From UBA2589 sp965223235 (lineage in GTDB: Bacteria; Gemmatimonadota; Gemmatimonadetes; Longimicrobiales; Gaopeijiaceae), in the NCBI GenBank assembly GCA_965223235.1, contig CBDCVV010000022.1, forward strand, positions 620,001 through 684,000: a DNA stretch of 64,000 nt, given 5' to 3'. A model generated the notes under the pieces. It saw only the letters and a program-made list of their open reading frames with translations. It made no database searches and had not been told where the DNA came from. The translations under genes and the position numbers were made by a program. This document shows, one piece after another, positions 18,176 to 24,979 of the stretch (position 1 is its first letter; the number at the start of each line of letters is the position of its first letter).

Positions 18176-18793
18176 TCACTCTACGGTGAGTCGGGCGGAG
18201 CCCGCGGTAGCGTCCGCCACGAGTTGGCGAAGCGCATTGATGCCCGATGCAGGGACGGCGAGCCGCAGCGTAACCTCAGCTCCGAAGTGTTCGTCACGGA
18301 GTAATACTTCTTGCTCGTCGATGAGGCGATGGAGCGTATCGACGTGGGAGTATCCCACCGTCACCGAGACGTCCGCCCGCTCGACCTTCTCTTCGCGAGG
18401 GAGCGTCTCCAACGCCAACACGACTCCCCCTGAGTAAGCCCGGGCCAGCCCGCCGGTACCGAGCTTCACACCCCCGTAGTAGCGGGTACTCACGGCGACG
18501 ACTTCCCCGACATCAGAGTGGAGGAGCGCCGTGAGCATGGGGCGCCCCGCGGTACCGTGCGGCTCCCCGTCATCGCTCATGCCCATTCGCATCGTGGAGC
18601 CGGGCGGACCGGCCACAAACGCCCAGCAGTGGTGGGTCGCGTCTGGGAACTCGTCGCGGATCGATTGAACGAAGGCGTGCGCCGCGTCCGCGTCGGGCGC
18701 GCGAGCCAGCGTGGTGATGAAGCGGCTACGCCGGATCGTCTCCTCGACTCGATGGATACGAGCCGGGATCGGGAAGCGCTCGTCGGTCGCTAT
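18176..18793 (-). CDS. yigZ: YigZ/IMPACT (UPF0029) family protein with no ordinary start codon
   Basis: The protein has the complete family pattern: RFPIPARIHRVEET, RRSRFITTLARAP, FPDATHHCWAFVAG, SDDGEPHGTAGRPML, STRYYGGVKLGTGGLARAY, and a C-terminal ferredoxin-like domain. YigZ proteins are linked to translation control and bind nucleic acid or ribosomes. From the in-frame stop at 18839-18841 down to 18616 there is no ATG, GTG or TTG. The first GTG (18616) would delete about 60 conserved residues. The best candidate is ATA at 18791-18793, which overlaps the rhomboid TAG as ATAG, exactly where a coupled start would lie. It gives 205 residues, the usual family length. A sequencing error cannot be excluded. 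Confidence 0.85.
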   Translation of the reverse strand: MATDERFPIPARIHRVEETIRRSRFITTLARAPDADAAHAFVQSIRDEFPDATHHCWAFVAGPPGSTMRMGMSDDGEPHGTAGRPMLTALLHSDVGEVVAVSTRYYGGVKLGTGGLARAYSGGVVLALETLPREEKVERADVSVTVGYSHVDTLHRLIDEQEVLLRDEHFGAEVTLRLAVPASGINALRQLVADATAGSARLTVE

Positions 18794-19611
18794 TGCGCAG
18801 ACATCCGGTCCAAGAAGTCGCGCTCGTTGTCCGTGAGGCTACCGGGCCCACTCCCCTTGGCCTTCGCCAAGAGCCGCTCCACCTCGTCTCGGTTGAGTTC
18901 ATGGAGTGACGCCGTCGATATCCCCTCCCAACGAGCGAGAGCGAGGGTATCACCCGCGAAGCCACGTGGAGAAGCATGGGGCTTCAACTGCTTCTCGAAG
19001 CTCCTCTTCCCCTTCCCCCGACGCCACTCGAGCCACTTGAGAAACGCGAAGCCCGCGGCCGCTCCTCCGAGGTGTGCGAAGTGGGCGATTCGCCCCCCTC
19101 CCCCACCAAAGCCGCCGAGGAGTGAGATCACGATGTACCCGATCGCAACGAACCGGATCTGCACCGGAATCGGAATTGGAAATAGGATGATCGACTCACG
19201 CGGCCAGAAGTACGCGAAGCCGATGATGATCGCGTAAACGCCGCCCGACGCACCCACCATGAAGGAGCCCGGAGCGAACACGGTCTGGAGCAACGCACCC
19301 CCGATCCCGGCCAGGAAATAGAACGCCAAGAAGTGCTTGGCGCCGAGACGTTGCTCTAGTCGGGGCGCGAAGAAGAACACGCCGACCATGTTGAAGAGGA
19401 TGTGCCGCAGGCCATCGTGAAGGAACATGTACGTGACGGCCGTCCACGGCTGGAGCAGCGCCCGGGGCGGATAGAAGGCGCCGTACTGCACGAGCAGGCT
19501 GGAGCCGTTCAGGCGGAAGGCTCCGCCACCGGCGCCAGCTCCGTTCGTGAGGAAAAAGATCACCACGTTGGCGATCAAGATCCGTTGTACCCAGGGCGTC
19601 ATTCCGTACAT
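18790..19611 (-). CDS. Rhomboid-family intramembrane serine protease
   Basis: This 273-residue protein has six or more transmembrane helices. The catalytic Ser122 is in GASGG and His180 is in AHFAHLGG, with supporting Asn74 in HILFNMVG, so the dyad and oxyanion residues are complete. The hydrophilic C-terminal tail of about 80 residues (from RGKGKRSFEKQL) is cytoplasmic, contains a short helical LNRDEVERLLAKAKGSG motif and is common in related proteins. Rhomboids cleave transmembrane proteins near the outer face. Its stop overlaps the presumed yigZ start, so they form a coupled pair. Confidence 0.93.
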   Translation of the reverse strand: MYGMTPWVQRILIANVVIFFLTNGAGAGGGAFRLNGSSLLVQYGAFYPPRALLQPWTAVTYMFLHDGLRHILFNMVGVFFFAPRLEQRLGAKHFLAFYFLAGIGGALLQTVFAPGSFMVGASGGVYAIIIGFAYFWPRESIILFPIPIPVQIRFVAIGYIVISLLGGFGGGGGRIAHFAHLGGAAAGFAFLKWLEWRRGKGKRSFEKQLKPHASPRGFAGDTLALARWEGISTASLHELNRDEVERLLAKAKGSGPGSLTDNERDFLDRMSAQ

Positions 19612-19690
19612 GTGCAGCCCTACCCCATGCGCAGCTGAAAGTGTTTCAGGAGTCTAGCGCCCATTCGGCCGGGGTCGAGGGCTTGACCCT

Positions 19691-19724
19691 ATGTAGATAC
19701 ACATATATGTATCTTTACACCTAT
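19691..19724 (+). promoter_or_regulatory. Candidate PadR operator: AT-rich palindrome before padR 2
   Basis: GATACACATATATGTATC at 19696-19713 is a near-perfect palindrome (16 of 18 bases symmetrical) in a GC-rich genome. It lies 22 bp before the padR start. Similar ATGTA-type palindromes are typical PadR operators. The flanking bases extend the similarity outward to 19691-19724 (TGTAGATAC.../...TCTTTACA). Confidence 0.6.
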
Positions 19725-19735
19725 GGGAGGAGGGG

Positions 19736-20062
19736 ATGAGGATGGCGCAGCTCAGCTACAACGCGACGCTCGTGCTCCAGGCGCTGAGCCAGGGGCTGGG
19801 ATACGGCTTCGAGATCATGCGGGCGACGCACCTACCGAGCGGAACCGTCTACCCCCTCCTTCGACGGCTTGAAGCCTCGGAGCTCGTGGACTCGAGCTGG
19901 GAAGACGCCGCCACGGCCCACAACGAGGGGCGCCCACCTCGTCGCTACTATCAGGCGACCGCAGAGGGTCGGGTGGCTTTGGCCGAAGCTCGGGAACGCA
20001 TTCGATCACAGCAGGCGCTCTTCGGTGACACTGGGCTTGCCGGTGGCGAAGCCGGGAGCTGA
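19736..20062 (+). CDS. PadR-family transcriptional regulator, cassette 2
   Basis: This 108-residue short PadR protein has ALSQGLGYGFEIMRATHLPSG followed by TVYPLLRRLEASELV and the wing ending RRYYQATAEGR. It is a paralogue of the regulator at 9748, with the same position relative to an ADOP permease. A strong GGAGGAGGGG precedes the first ATG (19736); a second in-frame ATG at 19742 is also possible. The stop is two bases before the permease start. It probably autoregulates through the palindrome immediately upstream. Confidence 0.93.
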   Translation: MRMAQLSYNATLVLQALSQGLGYGFEIMRATHLPSGTVYPLLRRLEASELVDSSWEDAATAHNEGRPPRRYYQATAEGRVALAEARERIRSQQALFGDTGLAGGEAGS

Positions 20063-20064
20063 CC

Positions 20065-22788
20065 ATGAAACGATCCATCGCACTCTGGATTGTGCGGCTT
20101 GCTTCATTCCGAGCACCCCCGACTGAACGCGAGGCCCTCCGGACCGAGTGGAGCGCCGAGCTCCTCCGCGAAGTCGCGGCTGGGGGCGGATGGCCTGTCG
20201 TCCTCTCGGCGCTCGGAGCTTTCGCCGACGCCCGCGCACGCCGCCAGATCGACCGCGCAGCCCGCACCACTCGCCCCGATGGAGTCATCGCTGCCTGGCA
20301 ACAGACTCTCGTCATCTCCATCCGGAGCTTGGCGCGGTCACCGGGCTTTGCGATCACCGCGATCGTGACGCTCGGGATCGGTCTGGGCAGCACCGCGATG
20401 ATGTTCACCATTCTCGACCGTGTCGTTTTCGACCCGCTCCCGTATCCGGACGCGGAACGTCTGGTCAACGTCGAGAATCAGGTACCGGGAGTCGCGCCGG
20501 ACGAAATCTGGTGGTTGTCGATGGCCCAGTGGGTCTACTACACCGATCACGCCAGCGACTTCGAAGAGATCGGGATCTACAATCGAAATAGCCTGAACGT
20601 CATGACGGCCTCTGGGCCCGTGCGGGCCCGCATGGCCTCTGTCACCCGCGAGGTCCTCCCTCTCGTCGGTGCCCAGACGACGCTCGGCCGGCTCCTCCGC
20701 CCGTCGGACGACGTTCCTGAGGCAGAGCTCGTCGCGGTGGTGTCTCACTCTTTCTGGCGCGACCAGCTGGGCTCGGATCCAGCCGCCGTGGGAAGTTCAC
20801 TCTCCCTCGACACCGGACCCGTCGCGATCGTCGGCGTCTTGTCCGAAGACGTGCGCTTGCCGCAAAACCGATTCGCCGACGCCCCAGAAATCTGGTTGCC
20901 CATGCGAATAAATCGGGACGGTGCGTTCGCCAACAGTCACCGCTACCAAGCGATCGCAAGACTCGGTCCCGGGAGCACGCCCGACGGCGCACAGGCTGCA
21001 CTCGCAGAGCTGCGAGCTCGACTCCCCGAACGCTTCCCGGACGCATACAGCGAGGGGTTCTTCGAGCAGTACGGTTTCCGTACCACCGTCGAGCCCCTCG
21101 GGAAGAGCGTCGTGGGAGAGACGGCCACCGTGTTGTGGATCCTCTTCGGGGGCGTCGCCTTGGTCTTGTGTATCGCGTGCGCCAATGTGACGAACCTCTT
21201 CTTGGTACGCTTCGAGAGCCGCGGCCGAGAGCTTGCCCTCCGCGTCGCGCTGGGGGCGGAGCGTGCCGACGTCGTCCGGTACGTGCTCTCCGACGGACTC
21301 GTGCTCGCGGCGGGGGGCGCCCTCCTGGGCCTGCTCCTGGCCGCGATCACGCTCCCCACGATGATCGCCTTCGCGCCTGAAGAGATCCCGAGGCTCGAGG
21401 ACGTCGCCCTCGGCTTGGACTCCGTGCTCGTGACAGCCGGTTTGGCGCTCGCGGTCACGCTCGTCATTTCGGCATGGCCCATCGCCCGGGCAGCGGTCCA
21501 CCGGGGGGGACGGGGGGCGAGCACCCGCACCACTTCTTCGTCACGGGGGCACGCGCGTTTGTGGGGCACGCTGATCTCAGGTCAGATCGCCCTGGCTGTG
21601 TCGCTCCTGGTTGGATCGAGCCTACTCTTCGAGACGGTGGATCGACTCCACGCCACCGATCCGGGCTTCAACGAAGAGAAGGTCGGAACCATCGAGGTCT
21701 TCGCGTCTCCCATCCGGTATCCTGACGACATCGCGCTGTGGGGATTCCACCGGGAGATCGTGGAACGAGTCGGGAGGTTGGACGGTGTAGTCTCGGTCGG
21801 GATGGGGGAGGAGGTTCCGGTGTCTGGCAGCTATGGCTGCACAGTCCAAGGGTCCGACGATGAATCCATCTACGACCGCATGCGCGAGCGGGGGCTCACG
21901 ACGTGCGCCGGTCAGACGCGCGTGACGCCAGGCTACTTCGAGACGTTGGATATCCCCCTCCTCGAGGGGCGACTCCTCGAGCCCGCCGACTACGCCGACC
22001 CGAACCGCGCCTCCGTCGTCGTGAGCCGAGCACTCGCCGACCGGTTCTGGCCCGGCGAGAGTCCGCTGGGGCGTGGCCTAGGACCCGGTGGTCGTACGAT
22101 TCCCCCCTTCTTCACGATCGTCGGGGTCGTTGGCGACGTCGCGAAGGAGGCGGCGGATGGACGACCCCCGTTCGCCGACCCCGCTATCGCGGTGTACTAC
22201 CCCGGAGTCTATCCGGAAACCGAGAACCGGTGGGGAGGCTGGTGGCCAGGCCGAATGAGGTTGGTCTTCCAAACCGCCGGGGATCCCTCTCGCCTCTTCG
22301 CAGAAGTGCGACGGGTGATCCACGACATCGACCCAGAGGCTCCGGTGACCAACCCGCAGCTGATGGAAGAGATCGTCGGAGATGCTACGAGTGAGCTGAC
22401 GTTCGTGAGTCTGCTCCTCGTCATTACAGCCATGACCGCACTCCTACTGACCGCTGTCGGGCTCTACGGTGCGGTGTCGTGGGTTGTGGGCAGAAGAACG
22501 CGCGAGATCGGGACGCGGCTCGCTATCGGGGCGCACCCGGGTTCAGTGGTACGGCAAGTCTTGTTCGGCACCGCTCGCTTGGCGCTCATAGGGTTGGTTC
22601 TCGGACTCCCCCTCGCGCTCCTCACGTCCCGCGCGGGCCAGTCGGTCCTCGTCGGGGTGTCTCCAACCGAACCAAGGGCGTACCTCGCGGGCGTTGTAGC
22701 CATATTGGGCGTTACCCTCGCGGCGGCGTGGATTCCGGCGAGGCGCGCTGCGGGAGTCGACCCATCCACCGCGCTTCGGAGCGAGTAG
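20065..22788 (+). CDS. ADOP-family ABC transporter permease (MacB/FtsX type), cassette 2
   Basis: This 907-residue permease has the same plan as the one at 7112. A soluble prefix of about 80 residues (TEREALRTEWSAELLREV) precedes helix 1 (ITAIVTLGIGLGSTAMMFT) and a MacB-like periplasmic domain. The FtsX module 1 (LVLCIACANVTNLFLVRFES) comes next, then a second periplasmic domain and FtsX module 2, ending ARRAAGVDPSTALRSE. Two cysteines in the second periplasmic domain (GSYGCTVQG, LTTCAGQTR) could form a disulphide; cassette 1 lacks them. No ATPase is encoded nearby. Likely roles are macrolide- or peptide-type export or lipoprotein handling, unproven. Confidence 0.93.
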   Translation: MKRSIALWIVRLASFRAPPTEREALRTEWSAELLREVAAGGGWPVVLSALGAFADARARRQIDRAARTTRPDGVIAAWQQTLVISIRSLARSPGFAITAIVTLGIGLGSTAMMFTILDRVVFDPLPYPDAERLVNVENQVPGVAPDEIWWLSMAQWVYYTDHASDFEEIGIYNRNSLNVMTASGPVRARMASVTREVLPLVGAQTTLGRLLRPSDDVPEAELVAVVSHSFWRDQLGSDPAAVGSSLSLDTGPVAIVGVLSEDVRLPQNRFADAPEIWLPMRINRDGAFANSHRYQAIARLGPGSTPDGAQAALAELRARLPERFPDAYSEGFFEQYGFRTTVEPLGKSVVGETATVLWILFGGVALVLCIACANVTNLFLVRFESRGRELALRVALGAERADVVRYVLSDGLVLAAGGALLGLLLAAITLPTMIAFAPEEIPRLEDVALGLDSVLVTAGLALAVTLVISAWPIARAAVHRGGRGASTRTTSSSRGHARLWGTLISGQIALAVSLLVGSSLLFETVDRLHATDPGFNEEKVGTIEVFASPIRYPDDIALWGFHREIVERVGRLDGVVSVGMGEEVPVSGSYGCTVQGSDDESIYDRMRERGLTTCAGQTRVTPGYFETLDIPLLEGRLLEPADYADPNRASVVVSRALADRFWPGESPLGRGLGPGGRTIPPFFTIVGVVGDVAKEAADGRPPFADPAIAVYYPGVYPETENRWGGWWPGRMRLVFQTAGDPSRLFAEVRRVIHDIDPEAPVTNPQLMEEIVGDATSELTFVSLLLVITAMTALLLTAVGLYGAVSWVVGRRTREIGTRLAIGAHPGSVVRQVLFGTARLALIGLVLGLPLALLTSRAGQSVLVGVSPTEPRAYLAGVVAILGVTLAAAWIPARRAAGVDPSTALRSE

Positions 22789-22822
22789 CGCCCTCGAAGA
22801 GCCCACAGCGTAGCTTGGGTCC

Positions 22823-24163
22823 ATGAGCGCCTCCCAAGCAGACTCGGCTTCGAGCGCGGCCGCCGGATACACTCCGTACGCGGCCGCGTCCGTCGTCGTA
22901 GCGAACATGATCGGGACCGGAGTGTTCACGAGTCTCGGGTTCCAGCTCGTCGACATCGACTCGACGTTCCCGCTCCTCCTCCTCTGGGTCGTAGGAGGGA
23001 TCGCTGCGTTCTGTGGAGCAATCAGCTACGCCGAGCTTGGCGCGTCCTATCCGCGCTCCGGCGGCGAGTACACCTTCCTCTCGGAGATCTACCACCCAGC
23101 CGCAGGCTTCATCTCGGGATGGATCTCCTCGACCGTCGGCTTTGCAGCACCGACCGCCCTCGCGGCGATGACGTTTGGCGCCTACCTGGGGTCCGTCCTC
23201 CCTCCCCTTCCGGGCCTCCCCTTCCTCACCGAGCGGTCACTCGCTGTCGGGTTGGTGGTGCTGCTCACCGGAATCCACGCCACAACGCACAAGCGTTCAG
23301 GTCTTCTCCAGACCGGCTTCACGACACTCAAGCTCCTTCTCATCGCCGCCTTCGTCGGCGCTGTTCTTCTCATCACTCCCGACCCGCAATCGGTTCCCCT
23401 GCTCCCGAAGTCCGGGGACGCCGGACTGATTACCGGAGGCGCCTTCGCGGTCTCTCTCATCTACGTCTCGTACGCCTATACGGGATGGAACGCCGCGACC
23501 TATCTGACGAGTGAGATCGAGCGTCCGGCCCAACGCCTCCCTCTGATCCTCGGCGGCGGCACCGCGCTCGTCATGGTGCTGTACGTCGCACTCAACTACG
23601 CCTTCTTGAGGGCCGCTCCCATGTCCGCCATGGAGGGAGAGGTCGAGGTCGGCTACATCGCTGCGACGTACGTCTTCGGCCCCGTGGGCGCCGACATCAT
23701 GGGTGTAACCCTGGCGCTCCTCCTCGTTTCGACCGTCAGCGCGATGATCGTCGCAGGGCCACGAGTGCTGCACGTCATCGGTGAAGACTACCCGGCGTTC
23801 CGCTGGCTCCGCGTCACCAACGACGACGGGATCCCCGTCCGAGCCGTCGTCACCCAAGGGGCGCTCGCCATCGCGTTCATCCTTACGGCGAGCTTCGAGT
23901 CCGTACTCGTGTTCTCGGGATTCGTACTGGGGGTGAACAGCTTCCTCACGGTCCTAGGGCTCTTCGTCGACCGGCGTAAGCGACCGAATGCCGAACGGCC
24001 GTACACGGCTTGGGGCTACCCGGTCACACCGATCGTCTACCTCGCCCTCACACTCTGGACTCTCGCATACCTCGCCGCCGACCGACCGCAGGAAGCCGCA
24101 GTAGCTGGTCTCCTCATTGCGATCGGAGCCATGGTGTACGCCGCGTTCGGACGTCGGCCCTAG
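22823..24163 (+). CDS. APC-superfamily amino acid permease
   Basis: This 446-residue inner-membrane transporter has about 12 helices. The first helix carries the APC signature (ANMIGTGVFTSLGFQL), and helices 2-3 carry FCGAISYAELGASYPRSGGEY, the substrate-binding region of amino acid/polyamine/organocation carriers. SYAYTGWNAATYLTSEI in helix 6 is also typical. It probably imports amino acids by proton symport or exchange; the substrate is not predictable. It starts 35 bp after the permease of cassette 2 and may be read with it. A large hairpin begins 15 bp after its stop. Confidence 0.92.
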   Translation: MSASQADSASSAAAGYTPYAAASVVVANMIGTGVFTSLGFQLVDIDSTFPLLLLWVVGGIAAFCGAISYAELGASYPRSGGEYTFLSEIYHPAAGFISGWISSTVGFAAPTALAAMTFGAYLGSVLPPLPGLPFLTERSLAVGLVVLLTGIHATTHKRSGLLQTGFTTLKLLLIAAFVGAVLLITPDPQSVPLLPKSGDAGLITGGAFAVSLIYVSYAYTGWNAATYLTSEIERPAQRLPLILGGGTALVMVLYVALNYAFLRAAPMSAMEGEVEVGYIAATYVFGPVGADIMGVTLALLLVSTVSAMIVAGPRVLHVIGEDYPAFRWLRVTNDDGIPVRAVVTQGALAIAFILTASFESVLVFSGFVLGVNSFLTVLGLFVDRRKRPNAERPYTAWGYPVTPIVYLALTLWTLAYLAADRPQEAAVAGLLIAIGAMVYAAFGRRP

Positions 24164-24177
24164 GGCTTCTTCGGGCT

Positions 24178-24272
24178 GGCCGACTGCACAGCCCTCCCGC
24201 GGGACTCGGGACGCTTCGCTCGGACGCGTTGCGTCCGACCCCTCGCTCCGCGGGAGGGCGGTGCAGTCGGCC
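24178..24272. repeat. Hairpin element A: 25-bp arms around a 45-nt core
   Basis: The arms 24178-24202 and 24248-24272 are complementary at 24 of 25 positions. The enclosed core has its own hairpin (CGGACGC/GCGTCCG around a 3-nt loop). The core 24203-24248 matches the reverse complement of 24508-24553 at 44 of 46 positions; the only changes are two loop bases. The arms are unrelated to those of element B. It could end transcription of the permease gene, although no T-run follows. Confidence 0.85.
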
Positions 24273-24486
24273 CTCCCCGGTCGTTAGGCCAAAGATGCGG
24301 GGGGCGGGCGACACATTGGGAAGAGCGTGCCTAGTAGCCGCGGTCACCGCCCAAACCGGTGGGCGTCCCGGCCCCGGCCGACCCGCACGCCCACACCTCA
24401 CCCTCTCGCACCAGACGCCCACCAGCCCACGTTGGCCCCACTCGACGACCCGACCGCCCTTCGGACGCCGCAACCGGACGGTTTGG

Positions 24487-24575
24487 GGGTGTCCACCGTC
24501 CCCCGCCGAGCGAGGGGTCGGACGCCCCGCGTCCGAGCGAAGCGTCCCGAGTCCGGTGGGGGACGGTGGACACCC
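24487..24575. repeat. Hairpin element B: 21-bp arms around an inverted copy of core A
   Basis: The arms 24487-24507 and 24555-24575 pair at 20 of 21 positions and can be extended by G-rich/C-rich flanks. The core 24508-24553 is the inverted copy of the core of element A (44/46). The right arm ends 19 bp before the stop of the acidic-protein gene, so it may act as its terminator. A conserved core with dissimilar but self-complementary arms suggests a repeat family selected for structure. Confidence 0.85.
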
Positions 24576-24593
24576 ATCCCCAAAAACAGCCAG

Positions 24594-24776
24594 TTAGTCG
24601 TCCGCCCAAAGATCGGACTCGTCGATCCGATCTTCTTCGTCGTCCCAGTCGTCGTCGTCGTCCCAGTCCTCGTCGTCGATCTCCTCGTCCTCGTCGAGGT
24701 CTTCGAGATCATCATCGTCGAAGGAAACGGTCTCGGGTTCGTCGAGGTCGATGGACGACTCTTCCCAAACGCTCAT
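24594..24776 (-). CDS. Ultra-acidic 60-residue protein
   Basis: This is a 60-residue protein in which 36 residues are Asp or Glu, with one Arg and no Lys or His. It begins MSVWEESSIDLDEPE, continues through Asp/Glu runs punctuated by Trp, and ends LWADD. GGAGG stands 7 nt before the ATG at 24776, which supports real translation; an upstream TTG is less likely. It is probably intrinsically disordered and cytoplasmic. Such proteins can mimic nucleic acid, bind cations or chaperone basic proteins, but nothing here decides between these. It is divergent from the oligopeptidase gene and followed by hairpin B. Confidence 0.7.
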   Translation of the reverse strand: MSVWEESSIDLDEPETVSFDDDDLEDLDEDEEIDDEDWDDDDDWDDEEDRIDESDLWADD

Positions 24777-24979
24777 CTGCAAGCCTCCGCCGGCAAATGG
24801 GCCCCCAGCAACGACGGCGAGATGCCTCCGCGGGAGGGGCCGTTCTCGCGAAAATAAATCGGCGGCCTAGACAGTCAATGCACTTCACGGCCATCAGCCG
24901 GATCTCGATCCACCCCTGGAACAGGCGCCACGAGACCGTTCTTTTCCGTCCCGATCCGCAATCCCCGCCACGACTCGAG

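Larger units (their letters stand above)
24164..24593. other. Non-coding stretch with two related large hairpins
   Basis: This is the only gap over 300 bp in the window without a credible gene. Frames crossing it are open because of GC bias but show no family pattern. It holds two strong hairpins (entered separately) that share an inverted core, plus a short inverted repeat (CGCCCA/TGGGCG) near 24348-24365 between them. No tRNA, promoter box or T-run is evident. Confidence 0.7.

Noticed and set aside
18176..18616. yigZ starting at the GTG at 18616
   Set aside because: It would delete about 60 conserved N-terminal residues that are encoded in the same frame directly upstream.
24359..24979. 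Upstream extension of the M3 peptidase frame through the hairpin region
   Set aside because: The extra 200 residues are Arg/Pro-rich, cross hairpin B and run opposite the acidic-protein gene, and are absent from the family.
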